NCBI RefSeq assembly: GCF_000699445.3
Contig: NC_067196.1
Coordinates: 24,259,116-24,323,115 of the forward strand
Length of the DNA: 64,000 nt
Reading direction: 5' to 3'
From: Schistosoma haematobium
Lineage: Eukaryota; Platyhelminthes; Trematoda; Strigeidida; Schistosomatidae
The position numbers were made by a program, and so were the translations under genes. A model generated the notes under the pieces. That model saw only the letters and a program-made list of their open reading frames with translations, ran no database searches and was not told the origin of the DNA. Of the stretch, positions 34,881 through 46,560 are shown one piece after another (position 1 is the first letter of the stretch; every line of letters begins with the position of its first letter).

Positions 34881-35922
34881 GTTTGTACTAGAATTCAAAT
34901 ACTTCGAACTATCACAATTTTATGTTTAGTGTTTGTATAAAACATCATCTACTATTTGTGATGTGCAATGAATGACTATTTCATTTACTGAAGATTATAA
35001 ATTCTTCATCACAGTTTCAGTGTATGATTATTTCGTAATTTAATATTATACTGTTGATTTCGAATTCGAACTTCTTCAGTCCGTGTTTACATGTTATTGC
35101 ATTAATCTTAATTTGTATTATTATTTAAACAGTATAGCCCCCAAATGCCCTAGTACGGCCGAGAGTGAAGAGAGTCCGCTCTCCCTCTACAAATCCTCTT
35201 ACATAGTCACGTGACTACAACCACTGACAAGGAAGTCCTAATCACTGCCTTCTTGCAGTGGGGGTGTTGTCTACGAAGTCGAGAGGACGAAAAGTGAATG
35301 TTCGGAGCTTTAACCGGGTTGGTGGACATGGAGGATCCACCTAAGGCAGTTGGAAAACCTTGATTCTAAATCACTGGTGCACATGGACTCCAGGGTCCTG
35401 AGGAAACAAATGGCGTATGAACCTATAGTTGGTCACCGGCGACTATGGAACTACATCTCCTTGAGATGCTCTACTGCCTTGTGGATCAGATCGTTAGGTG
35501 AAACGCTTCGGGTGTGGCCTCCTAAGAAAACCACCTGCTTCAGTTTGGGTACCTGGGCAGTATCACAACCTTTACATAAATCTGATGAGATGACAATTAT
35601 TTCATGAAATACTATGCTTGCTCCAATTAGAATTCAGACATTTCACTCATTTTCATTATTATTACTTTCTTTGTATACTACGTTACTTATCTACCTCTTT
35701 TCTCACTTCATGCATCCCCATTTTTCAACTTATACAACAGCTCGCCCATAGTGGGAACTCTGTTCTATCTCAACGATCTCGAGTTACTGCCTAGTCGAAA
35801 GTTGAATGATTCCACCGAATACGAATACTGAAACAGCTTTTCTGAAATCACGTACACCATTCAAACTGGCTTCCTCCAACGTTCGCACACTAATGTAGAT
35901 CGGACAACAGATAGGGCTGGCT

Positions 35923-36581
35923 ATGTCTTTAGAAAGTTTTAATATCGACGTCTGCAGTCTATCTGAGACTCGTATTCAAGACTCTAGTGAAGTACGACAA
36001 ATTCGTTCTCCATCTGTCGCTTCAAAAGGCTTGTTTTACGTGCGTTTGTCCGGAGACCTTGTGGCATCTTCATCTGGTCTTGCTGGCGTTGGTGTCGCAC
36101 TAAGCGCTAGAGCTGAGGCAGCACTAATCGATTGGATCCCCATTAACAGTCGGTTATGTGCTATTAGATTAGAAAGTTCCATCAAAGTAAGAAGAAATCG
36201 GCGTGACAAACGATGTCTCTTCATCATCTCCACTTATGCTCCGACGGATTGCAGCCCGGATGCGATCAAGGATAATTTTACCACCAGTTAACTGTTTTTC
36301 TTCAGAAAGTGCGTCCGACAGGCATTGTACTACTAGCTGGAGGCTTGAATGCCCAGGTCGGGTGTCTAGGCACAGAAGAGAGTCGTTTAGGAGGCCGATG
36401 GGGACTCGTTGGTCGCAGGTCAGATAACGGGGACCGTCTACTGCAACTTTGCACAGACCACAACCTGTTTCTGGCTAGCACTAACTTTCGGCACAGTCAT
36501 CGCCGATGTGCCACCTGGTGTCCTCCCTCTGCATCTCAAGCCTGGACTCAGATTGATCACATCGCGATCAGCTACCACTGA
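35923..36581 (+). pseudogene. Non-LTR endonuclease, frameshifted
   Basis: Residues SLESFNIDVCSLSETRIQ, CLFIISTYAPTDCSPDAIKD in one frame, then LAGGLNAQVGCLGTEESRLG, NLFLASTNFRHSHRRCATW and QIDHIAIS in another; the shift lies near 36285. The E of SETR, the D..N pair of GDLN (here GGLN, Asp lost) and the DH of QIDH are the usual catalytic positions, so one catalytic aspartate is also replaced. Confidence 0.8.
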
Positions 36582-36623
36582 CGTGGTTGTGTACAAAACT
36601 GCCGCTCCTATAGGAGTACCCTG

Positions 36624-37469
36624 ATGGGTGTAAGTAATGGCGGTGTGGATCTGTTGCCTGGAGAAAGACTTCTCAACCTTGAGTATGCGGATGATATTGT
36701 CTCACTGTGCGATAATACGCAAGCCATGCAATCCGCACTTAATCAGTTGGCACTCAGTGTCCTCAGGTATGGTATGTGCTTCGCACATTCTAAGTGCAAA
36801 GTACTTTTGCAAAACTGGCAAGACCCTGATTCTGTACTCACCCTGAGTAGTGAGCAGATAGTAGTCGAGAAGCTCGTGTATCTAGGTAGCTGCATAAGTG
36901 TTGGTGGTAGCGTGAGTTATGAGATCAATGCACGTATAGTGAAAGCCAGAGCGGCTTATGCTAATCTGGACCATCTTTGGAGCCTCTGTGATGTTAGTCT
37001 GGCTGTAAAAGGTTGGATCTACGCGTCCGTAAGATCAGTTTTGCTCTATGATTGTGAAACCTGGCCTCTCTGAGTTGAGGATGTTAGACGACTCTCTGTG
37101 TTTGATCATTGCTGCCTCCGAAGGACTGCTGACAACCAGTGGCAACACTATGTTAGTAATGCATAGGTTCGGCATCGTTTGTTCGGATGCAACGACGTTA
37201 ATTCAATTGGTGTCACTATCTTGAAACATCGACTTCGGTGGCTTGGACATGCTCTACGAATGTCGTCCCAGAGAATTCCATGTCGTGCGTTATTTACAGA
37301 CGCTGGGACTGGTTGGAAAAAGCGGAGAGGTGGTCAATGTATGACATGGTGTCGCGGTATAAAAGAAAGCTACACAGGACTGGCTTTTGTTGGTCCTTCT
37401 CGACTCCCTGGTTGTTGTCCTAGAGATGGTGCAATACAGTGGCTAGAGACGTTATCAGAAATGGCTTAG
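36624..37469 (+). pseudogene. Non-LTR RT, C-terminal half only
   Basis: EYADDIVSLCDNTQAMQ is the RT catalytic box; AHSKCKVLLQ, KLVYLGSCISVGGSV and ARIVKARAAYANLDHLW are the thumb. After a stop near 37073 the C-terminal part resumes in another frame. RT fingers and motif A are absent because of an internal deletion joined near 36590-36625. Confidence 0.8.
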
Positions 37470-37929
37470 AATAGAAGCCAGTGCCGATCCTGTCGTAACC
37501 TTCTTTTACTTTCTCCATAAAAAGTGGCCGTAACTGCTTTAAACTGAGAGAATTCTTCCTGGTTGCATCATTCTGTTTCCCCCATTATTATTATTTCACT
37601 ACCATACACTAATTTGTGGTTGTTATTGTTCTCTTTTTCTTTGTATACGCACCTGACATTCTCTATCTCCTCTCATTCTGATTACTATTGTGTGGCCCAC
37701 ATGTATCTGGTCCCCCCTTGTACCAATATTTGTGTCCAAATAAATAAATAAATGATAAATTAAACAGCATATTTGGTGTCATTGTAATCATTGGATTCTA
37801 GCAATCTTGAGAATCTATTTATTAACTGATCACGGCTGGAAGCTTCAGACTAAGAATGAATCTTTGATGCCTAGTCCTTATCACAAAATCTTTAAAATAA
37901 TAAACTTATGTTGATAAGAAGTATTCAAA

Positions 37930-38150
37930 TTAATGCACTAACTAGGAATTGCCGAAATAATGCAATTCAAGGCAGGTAGAACTAGATGAGCACAAATGAA
38001 CGTATTATATTTGGAACTCGTAATAAGCGCACAATCAAGTACAAAGGAATCATTAGTTCGTACACATACTACAAAACTTCCAGATCGTTTAATAAATTAC
38101 GTTTGTAAATAAACTGATAGTTTGTTAAGGAAGCTTACATTTTCCAATGA
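37930..38150 (+). repeat. Dispersed repeat, family C
   Basis: AACTAGGAATTGCCGAAATA, AACTAGATGAGCACAAATGA, AACGTATTATATTTGGAACT, AAAGGAATCATTAGTTCG. Related copies at 60620-60800 (+) and 34790-34880 (-). Confidence 0.5.
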
Positions 38151-38689
38151 ACCTATTCCTCTTCTTTAGAACCATTACTAACCGACCATTTTCACGTCAG
38201 ATCCTTAAAAATACTTGCAAGGGCATATTTCAACAAATTACTTCATGTCTTCATCAGATTATCACATCTTTCTACGCTACAGCATCAGATTCAATCTTCT
38301 AAATGTAGTCTGGTGAACAGTTACAATTTAAACTTCAAACGCGAGAGATTACTGGTATAAAAGATCCCAAACATGAGTACCATTACGGATTGACCTTAGT
38401 TAAATAACGATTAACTAAATCGATCAACGATGTTAACAACAAAATTCTATAATCTCCACAAACCCCCTATGTAGTAATCACGTAAATTTCTTTGGGTTCC
38501 TCACAAGTTCACAACGATTTCTTTATTACTTATAGGGGCGTTATTAATTATCGTGATGGCATTATTACAATTCAACCTGTTGCACTATCACTCCGTAGAC
38601 ACTTAAGCGTACTTCAGAAAAAATAATTTACACCCATTGAAATGAATGAATAATTCGAAATCTTCACACCCATTGTCAAGTATTAAATC

Positions 38690-38790
38690 CCACTTCTCAT
38701 GTGGTAAACAACACCATCGTAGTTCACGTCAATTTTATTACACCTGTGGAAAAACTGGGCATACTCACAAAGTATGTTAGAGTTTCAAAA
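38690..38790 (+). pseudogene. Gypsy Gag zinc-knuckle remnant
   Basis: Translates as CGKQHHRSSRQFYYTCGKTG followed by HTHKVC and a stop. It resembles the paired knuckles of gypsy Gag (CGGNHRRSSC...C.TCGKxGHxxxxC) with several cysteines lost. The family A LTR begins 140 bp downstream. Confidence 0.5.
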
Positions 38791-38931
38791 TGTTAATTAC
38801 ATAAACATAAAATGATTCTGAACCGAGATTACTTAGTTTCAAGAAGCTAATGGACTTATTGTCACTCACTACTGCATGCAGCAATACCTCACGTTTGATT
38901 CAGAAGTTGATTACTTACCCAGTTAAATTCC

Positions 38932-39212
38932 TGTATTGAACAAATCACGGGTGGGGACAATCGAATTCATCTGTCACAACATCACAGAGCATCTCAATAA
39001 AATCTGAGAACAATATATTAAATCGTTAATTTGCAAAATGTTCACCAATTGTCTTAAAATGCCTCAGACTTCATTGTCCTTGCATTTTCATACAAATTGT
39101 ATTCTATTTCCACTCTTGCTTTCTTGATCTTCCCCAATCTTCTGCTGCCAGACATTACATACCTGACTCGCGTCACATACTACTTATATCAATATAAGTA
39201 GCACACACCACA
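38932..39212 (+). repeat. Family A solo LTR-like repeat
   Basis: 281 bp from TGTATTGAACA to CACACCACA, TG...CA bounded, about 85% similar by eye to 47910-48191. Flanks TTCC / GTCC are an imperfect 4-bp duplication. Confidence 0.6.
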
Positions 39213-39426
39213 GTCCCATTCATTTGTTAATAATACTGCTAGTATTGAAATTACCAATTTCAAGAGAGATTTATTGTTCCCATGTAATCATGAGCATCTA
39301 CAGGCAAATCAATCACTGGTATAATTAATCACAAGTTTCCGATTATTAGGATAATCGAAATTGAATTAAAGAAAAGTACTTTGCTTAATATTTCTTCCCC
39401 TGTTAATGAATACGTTTATTTATTAT

Positions 39427-39920
39427 TTATTTCAACACATAGATAATGGTATAAAGAGGCACCAAATACATATGCGCCACACAAATCTCATTCGATATGT
39501 GTGAGGGCTGTGATACTGCCCGGGTGCCAAAACCGAAGCAGGTGGTTTTCTTAGGGGGCCACTCCCCGAGCCTTCGACCTGAAGGTCTGATCCAAAAGGC
39601 AGTGGAGCATCGTAAGGAGATGCAGTCCCATGGAAGCCGGTGACCAACAATTGGTTCATACGCCATTTGTTCCCTCAGGATAATGGAGCCCATGTGCACC
39701 AATGGTTTGGAATCCGGTTAAAGCGCCGGACATTCGCTCTTCGTCCTCTCATTTTCGTAGACAACACCCCCGCCACGAGAAGGCAGTGAGTAGGACTTCC
39801 CTGGCAGAGGCTATATACGCGTGGCCGTGTGAGAGCATTTCGAGAGGGAGAGCGGACTCTCCCCACTCTCGGCCGTACCAGGGCCGTGTTGGTGCCTCAA
39901 GGTCAATTAAAGCGGACGAG
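39427..39920 (-). mobile_element. Short non-LTR derivative: leader joined to 3' end
   Basis: Minus strand: GTACGGCCGAGAGTGGGGAG through GTCACCGGC... follows the leader of the element at 35135, then after about 400 nt switches to TTGTGTGGCGCATATGTATT and the AAATAAATAATAAATAAA tail, which is the 3' terminus of the same element. No coding part remains. Both ends are kept, as in a non-autonomous LINE-derived element. The 85-91 codon frames inside are incidental. Confidence 0.75.
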
Positions 39921-39955
39921 CTTCACACACATGTACTCCCATCAGTAAAAGTTGG

Positions 39956-40629
39956 ATGATGTTCGCGTACTCTCGGATTAATGTTGTAAGGTCTATCCCG
40001 TTAATAAGAAGCTATGTTGGTTCGTGCTACTTAAGACTTTTTACGACTAAGTCAGATGCAAATGAATCATCAGAAAACTGCGTTGTTTCTGATTTTCCAC
40101 TGCTTAGTGAAGCTGTGAATGCAAAAGACTTTAATGAATACGTCTTACCTGTGCTTTAGCTAGAGGGTATTGAACACTTAGATATCCCTGTGTATTAATT
40201 TTTTCTGAAATTAACGAAAGGTTCAATCTAACAGTGCTATAAGCCCTTAAGTAGTATGAAAATGAGGCCTCTAGTTCTAGAAATAAGGGGAAAACCCGTT
40301 TGCTTGAAGTGTAGGTTGATTCCATTTGGTTCAAGAGTCCAAAAGTTTAAAAAAATTGGTTGGAGAAAGTATATTAATTCTAGTTGAATTACCCAACAGA
40401 ATTACTATTGTAGCTCCTACAAGAACCGATGGAACAACATCTAGGATTTATGGTAATTAACTATTGGCACTTAATACTCAGCTATTGAAACCAAGTTATA
40501 TATGTGAAAAACTGAATACTTTACAAAAACAGCGCGAAAATATCTCATTAAAATACACGCGAGAATATTTGCAAGTCCCTACGGATGAAGTCTTCGCTGA
40601 ACTTGTTACTACAAGTGCTTCACTTTGAT
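39956..40629 (+). CDS. Candidate small multi-exon gene, structure unresolved
   Basis: A 67-codon frame from ATG 39956 starts with a basic/hydrophobic, Ser/Arg-rich stretch like a mitochondrial presequence (MMFAYSRINVVRSIPLIRSY) followed by an acidic, natural-looking segment ending NEYVLP. Further on, TIVAPTRTDGTTSRIY (40400-40452, ag/GT-flanked) and, after a ctcag acceptor, LLKPSYICEKLNTLQKQREN...ELVTTSASL-stop (to 40629) read like exons, as does MRPLVLEIRGKPVCLKC (about 40255-40310). I could not join all pieces in one frame: the 40400-40452 exon ends in phase 1 but the last piece needs phase 0. It may be a decayed gene. No family recognised. Confidence 0.25.
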
Positions 40630-43600
40630 TAAATGTTTATATTTTCAAATAAAGAAATCCCTTCTCTCTTTCGACCCACATGGTCCGAGTTTATCATAAG
40701 CGCAATTGAATTCAATCCCACTGTTGATTATTTTGCCGAGTGAATTAGACCATCTCTAGTCTTCAAGGTACTGAATTGCATTAGGATGATATAGTCCTTA
40801 CAGTAAATATTGAATTGTATATGGAGTCTTTTGAAGCGATTTAGACGCTTTTATGATACAAATCTTGCAATAAAGCCATTCAAATGTCACTTTCAACTCG
40901 ATCTTACCAATTTCCTGTCCTATACTATAGATGTTAAAAGTTTTTAAAACTGACATGAATAACTCAGCTTCACTAATACAGACACCCTTATTGAATACTT
41001 TAGTTCTCAGATGAAGGATTAGTACCCTTCAGTTTTATTCCTAAATTTACGCGGCGACTATCACTAACTATTAATATGTACAGGAAGAACGACATGAGAA
41101 TACATTATGGAACATTTTGTAATTTATTGAGGCTTTTTCAAATCGTTCTCACCAACTGAATAGTGTACTGGTAATTAGAACTTTAAATACAGATGTTGCT
41201 CCACTGGGAATAGACGTAACAGAACAGGAAACCCGTAACTTTCATATCGAGATGATTAAACAAAAGTAAGGAAGTGTATCCCCAAGCACAAAGAGAAAAC
41301 CGAGCTAGTCTTCGGGCATCAAAAAGACGGTATAAGTATTTCTCGGTGTAAAACACTGAAGTTGATTTAAAATATAACAAGACTGCTTTATTAGACGTCT
41401 TCTGGAATAGCTCAGTAGCGCAACTTAAAAATTGTTCTTATAATCTTACCGTTGCAAAAAAAGTATATCACGTACAAACTCCCCAATAACTATTTTTCGG
41501 AAAACCGTTCAATGAAAGTAATAGTTTGACCGTTACCTTTCGATAGGATACAACTTGCAGAACATATTCGAAAGTGTCTTGGAGGCACCATAAATGGACT
41601 GAGAAGAGGTTGGAACGTTCAGAGCAAGTATAAGCTTCCTGAATTCTAAAAAACGAGATATATATACCTACTTCCTGAAGGCGTTTCACGTTCAAATGAC
41701 CGCTAAGGATCCCTGAGGTTAATCCTATAGGGCTTGCTATTCTCCGTCACTAGCTATAGCCTTTACAACTTGTTTAAGATAACAGTAAGCAACTAGATAT
41801 TAGATGAAGACGAATTAAACCATTCCTCAAAATAGCCTCACCCATGGCCCCAAACTTCTGAGTTGAGTGGGTCACTGTTCGATTCTTTTCGGAACCGGTC
41901 TCGTTAACACTAGACTTTGAAACACTTGGTTCTGTGATAATTCTAAAATATCGCCAATTACCTACTGCAACTTCCTTTGCTCCCACTGTCCGTGACTGTT
42001 GCTGACTTTAATCAGATGCTCACAGTTGCCATCGCCTTTGGAGGCTGGTGCGGTGAATTTTTGGGCATCCATGGGCCCAGTAGACAATACTGAAATCTAA
42101 CGACGTTGGGACATAAGAAAAACCCTGTCCATCCACACAAAAACCCACTAAAAAGGTCATAAAACACCTAAATTAGTGAAATGTGAACCTGCTTATTTAT
42201 TACCGTTGTTTTGTTTAAATATAATTGTATTCTATATTCATCGTCTATTCAAACTGCTATCTAAAATTATGGAATCTCATAACCCCACCATATCCAACAA
42301 GTACTTATCATCTGGACATCCCGTAATTACCTTACCAATTATCCTGACGAAATAATTACTAGGTCAACAGTGCATTAACAAACTCCTTAGTTTTAAACCC
42401 AATTTCCTCATCTGTAGCCTTACTAAGAAACATGAAACGCAGATTGGCGCGATTGAAGTCAATCTGCACTTTTTGGTTAGTCCAATAAGACTCGACGTGA
42501 TAGTTTTGGTTTCACGATCCAGTTGTGTATTTCGCTAGCTGATAAATGTCTTATCGAACTTATAGAATGAAAAAGTTGTTCCCGATACAGTACTAACTTC
42601 CTCACTGTTTTCCCGATTAGTTCCAAGCTACATACAGTTAGACGTAAGACTTATGGAAATTTTCGACTATTAAAGGCTTAAAACAAATGATTAGCACATC
42701 ACAAGGTAGTGTCAATTTTTCTAGAGCTATTAAGCTGTATGCACAAACTTTATGTTATATTAATTATCCATATGAATAGAGATATTAAACGCCCAAAACA
42801 TTCAGCAAGTTACGGCTAGTGAGGTTTAAACTAAGGTGTCCCAGCCCTCTACACAAGTTGAGCAATGAAATGCGGCGCACACACGTTTGGTGCTCGCTTA
42901 TACTGAAACTTGTGCACCTCCAGCCCAAACACAACACCGCCTGCTTGATAGTCTCACCACATGCAGCACTTCAAAGGCACCAACTATATATTAGTAGCCT
43001 CGAAATGGAGAAGCACCCACGAGGATATAGTCGCGTTGACTAGTGTTCAACTTTCACCTTTCAGTTAGGTGGTGGAAATCCCAAATATCTGTAGCCTGAT
43101 AGTTTGGAATTGATTTAAAACCTCTGACGACCCTGGCAGTCAAAGTTGTGAGCACATCATAGTTTTCAATGTAATTCATTATGTTTTATGCCTGATAATT
43201 AATAATAGACAAACTTACCTTCCGACCAAGCTATACGCCACTCTACTAACTACAGTCCTAACACGAGGACTTACTGGACGAATGCAGATATCAGGGCGAG
43301 GAAAGTCAATAGAATACATCAGGAATAATAATGAGATGACTTACAGGCTGTTAGGGAAATTTATGGGAAGAAACTCCAAACAAAATACACATCTTTTTCA
43401 CCGTAGTTTGCTAAAGACGGCTCAAAAATTACCGCACCATGTAATTGAAGATCGAATGAGATGGATACAGGATTTGCCCGAATATGGTCCTCAAAAAGTG
43501 CCAGGAACCACCTAGGATTGTCGGTCACTGTTACAGCCACATTCGCAGCTACCTTACAGGCAACCACCTTAAGATCGACTTGTTAAGATTACGTTTTCCT

Positions 43601-43911
43601 GAACCGTCGCAGTTAAATTTATTGGTCGTTTTTCTAGCTCACGAACAGTAAATGCTCCCCAATGGCGAGAACTAGACAATAAATTATGACATCCAACTTA
43701 GCTGCAAATTATCTCAAAAGTGAACAGAAGTCGGATAGTGTAACGAGTGTTCCGTAGACAAGTTTAATTCAAAATATATGGATGCGATAATGTAAATGGC
43801 TGTTGTTAAGGTTAAGTAAACACATCGAATGGTCCATATTAGATGTGTATATCATATAGACAACCCAAAATGCACATCCGCGATCCGAACCACGGATATA
43901 AATTAATCACA
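40630..43911. other. No gene resolved
   Basis: Contains coding-like scraps on the plus strand (for example around 41280-41345 AQRENRASLRASKRRYKYFS, and 43282-43515) interrupted by stops. They could be old exons or transposon debris. No motif allows a name. Confidence 0.35.
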
Positions 43912-45221
43912 TTAAGCGGATGCACACTGAACTCGCGGATTGGAACTCTCAGAACCATCTACATCTTCGTATACCTCGCCACGGCGCTCCTGTTGCTGGT
44001 GATCAAACTCAGGATCGAACGGATGCAACTCAACCGATTCTGCATCTTCAGGAATATCTTCAATACAAGTAGGTGGAGGAAGTAACTTTCGCAACGAATC
44101 CAGTTGAGTTTTAGAAAGAAAGCCATTCTTCGGGAATGATATGTCAAACTTGATAATCAACCGGCCTTTGTCGAACGGGTTTTTGTATCTTGGCATTCCT
44201 TCTCCTTCAATCGCACGGAAATCTTTATTAGTATACACCTCACCTAATAAAGAATTTATAAGACCAAAAACGTGAGCCTACCCGGTCTGGAAGTTATCAC
44301 TAGTGTCCGATCATCTAATGATCGTATTGTTCGCTGGAAGCCACACAAGGCTTCAGAGAGTGATAATTCTATAGTGTGTATCAAGTCGTTTCGACGTCTG
44401 ATGAAACGGCTATGCGGTTGCTCATCAAGGGTAATAATAAGATCGCCGGGTTCTAAGCCCGGTTCGCGATCACCTTCGTCATGGAATTTGATTGTTTGAC
44501 CATCAGTCATGCCTTTGTCTATTGGGACTTCAATCACCTTGGTTTCGCGGACAACTTTTCTGCCTTCACACTTTTTGCAACAATCCTTTGGATCAATAAT
44601 TTCTTTTTCGCCCTTGCATGCACTGCAGGTAGTCTGTATCTGCTGAACGAACCCGACGTTTAACTGGCGAACGTGAGTCTGGATGCCTGTTCCTCGACAT
44701 GTGCGGCAGGTTACAACGGCACCCGCCTTGCCACCACGACCTAGAAATAGTAAGTTTGAGTACGCGGACTTACCTTGGCACTGATCACATATAACCTTTC
44801 GCGTAACACCAAGTTTCCTAACACTGCCATTGTATAGCTCTTCTAAGGTCACTGACAACTGGTGCACACAGTCTTTTCCTCGACGGGGTCCGCGAGAACG
44901 ACCACCCCCGAAGAACATTTGGAATATATCCATTGGGTCAGCCATTCCACCCGAATCAACGCCACCCTCTTTAATTCCTTGCTCGCCTCTTGCATCATAT
45001 AATTCTCTTTTTTCAGGATCGCTCAGAACCATAAATGCTTGAGAGATTTCTTTGAACTTTGTCTGTCAAAGTAACACTGGCTAACATACCTTGTCTGCGC
45101 TATCCGGATTTTTATCCGGGTGATATTTAAGGGCTTTCTGGCGGTAGGCCTTTTTTATTTCCGCCTCAGTTGCGGTCACAGGGACGCCGAGCAGATCATA
45201 ATACTTCCTCTCCTTCACCAT
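43912..45221 (-). CDS. DnaJ/Hsp40 co-chaperone, type A (DNAJA1/2-like)
   Basis: Four exons (45090-45221, 44774-45062, 44282-44740, 43912-44243) join to 403 codons, the family's usual length. J domain at residues 1-65 with KYHPDKNP (HPD at 34-36), which stimulates Hsp70 ATPase. G/F-rich linker FFGGGRSRG (~94). Four zinc-binding CxxC repeats: CDQCQGRG (136), CRTCRGTG (152), CSACKGEK (179) and CKKCEGR (195). Then the substrate-binding C-terminal domains ([38 protein letters not shown]). The last four residues CASA fit a CaaX prenylation box, as in DNAJA proteins. A cytosolic Hsp70 partner for protein folding is the expected role. It is the best preserved host gene here. Confidence 0.93.
44244..44281 (-). 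other. 38-nt intron 3 of the DnaJ gene
   Basis: gtaggctcac...tttattag splits a Gly codon ([12 protein letters not shown]). Unspliced reading ends at a stop after 11 codons. Confidence 0.85.
44741..44773 (-). other. 33-nt intron 2 of the DnaJ gene, frame-neutral
   Basis: gtaagtccgc...atttctag inside zinc repeat 1: CQG|RGGK. It is a multiple of three with no stop, so an unspliced transcript would carry 11 extra residues in the first zinc module. Confidence 0.85.
45063..45089 (-). other. 27-nt intron 1 of the DnaJ gene
   Basis: gtatgttag...tttgacag between GACAAG and ACAAAG. Reading through would hit TAG in frame, and removing it restores the J domain ([14 protein letters not shown]). Confidence 0.85.
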
Positions 45222-45992
45222 TTCTGTCAAAATCCGCTCTCACTGACTGCGGGCGGAACTTTCTAGACTAAAGAGGAACAGATAAACAATTGACACATAC
45301 TGTAGTCTTCACACTTTATAAACAAAGATAATAGATATGTCACCCATTCTACTTATTTGATTCGGTACCTCTGTGAAAATTTTCATGCCTTTCTTAAGTA
45401 TTAATTGGCTGAGGAAAATATATGTCACACTAAACAAATTATTTTGATGGTTGAAAGAATTCTTCACAAGCCTAGACATTTTAAGGCTTTAAGCGTTTGT
45501 ATCTCCAGAAAGGAGCTCAACTTTGACTAACATTTTGGTTTTTATATTTTTACACTGTAGTGGTTAGACACATGCAGTATTTTGTCGGCTTTTAACTCAT
45601 AAGTTAGACATTAACATGTAGATATTCAACATGATTTGTCTTGTGCTTTTATGGTTACTGTCTTTATCCGTGACTACAAATGGATGAAGCTAAACATATC
45701 TGTTACGTGTTACGAGGGAACCGGCAACACTGTTCGAGCTTCCGGAGGCAGTTCAATTAGAGAACTAACCTACATAGAGTTTCTAGTCAACCTGCTTATA
45801 ACTAAAGTATTGTTAAAATCCCCTTGGATTGGGAATGATGCTGATCTTGATTGTGTCTGACGAAAAGTAGGCACCAAATGAATAAAACCAATAACACAGA
45901 GCTGAAGACATGGGTCAAAACACTTACTTTGTTAGCCCTCTGATTTCTGCAAGTCAATTCACAGATCATTAAAGCTTATCGGAGCTGGTACT
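45222..45992. other. Upstream of the DnaJ gene
   Basis: Probable promoter and 5' UTR region of the DnaJ gene; I see no clear TATA box or heat-shock element cluster. The 74-codon plus frame at 45636 has no motif. Confidence 0.4.
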
Positions 45993-45993
45993 A

Positions 45994-46560
45994 TGTCAAA
46001 CCCGGCCTCTGGACAAGCCAAACTATTTGTTCTTCTTACCAAGCCATATTATTACTTTGTCACTTATTTGCTTATTAACCCTGACTGTTTTTATGTGGTC
46101 TTATGTGTGTCAATTGGTTACTCCATTCATTGTATCTGTATCGAGTCACGCTTGATTAAAACGAGCTGTCGAACTCGTCGTCTTTGCTGCACGCCACTTG
46201 GTCTCGTTTTGCTTCGCTTCCTTCTCCTCTTCTCTCCAATTGTCTGTTCAGATCAACGATTGTGTGAAACATACGTATTCAAAATCCATTTTTGTATTAG
46301 ACTTATGAAATCCCTTTATTCATTAACGCGATTTGAGCCGATAATTATATACGAGGGTAGCTGGGATGAATATTTCAATAACAACCACCATGCGATCTTA
46401 CTCGAGTCAGATATCAGACCAATAAAGTGATTAGCCGGACGTTACGATGCGATTAAATGGAGTCAGATACACGAGTGCCAGTAAAATTTCAACAGTCAAG
46501 CAGGATGAAGCTTACTCTTATCGAGATTCCGTATCAAGTAGCAGTAGATCGCCGATCCCT
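45994..46560 (+). repeat. Probable LTR or dispersed repeat, family D
   Basis: Begins TGTCAAACCCGGCCTCTGGA, is GC-richer than its flanks, has runs such as GTCTCGTTTTGCTTCGCTTC and AGGATGAAGCTTACTC, and looks like a schistosome LTR I half remember. There is no second copy in the window, so this is a weak call. The 145-codon frame inside it (45993-46430) is taken as incidental. Confidence 0.35.

Larger units (their letters stand above)
35135..37755 (+). mobile_element. Internally deleted non-LTR retrotransposon
   Basis: Starts near GTACGGCCGAGAGTGAAGAG; leader to about 35920; endonuclease in two frames (35923-36291: VCSLSETRIQ, IISTYAPTD; 36309-36581: LAGGLNAQVG, RRCATWCPP, QIDHIAIS); then a jump into the RT at LLPGERLLNLEYADDIVSLC (36624-37073); a C-terminal HRLRWLGHALRMSS and GWKKRRGGQCMTW block (37179-37469); and a 3' end in (TAAA)n at 37740-37755. 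The first half of the RT is missing. Frameshifts and stops make it dead. Confidence 0.85.

Noticed and set aside
45993..46430. 145-codon plus-strand frame with hydrophobic stretches
   Set aside because: It lies in a probable repeat, has no motif and an irregular Cys-rich composition; more likely incidental than a membrane protein.
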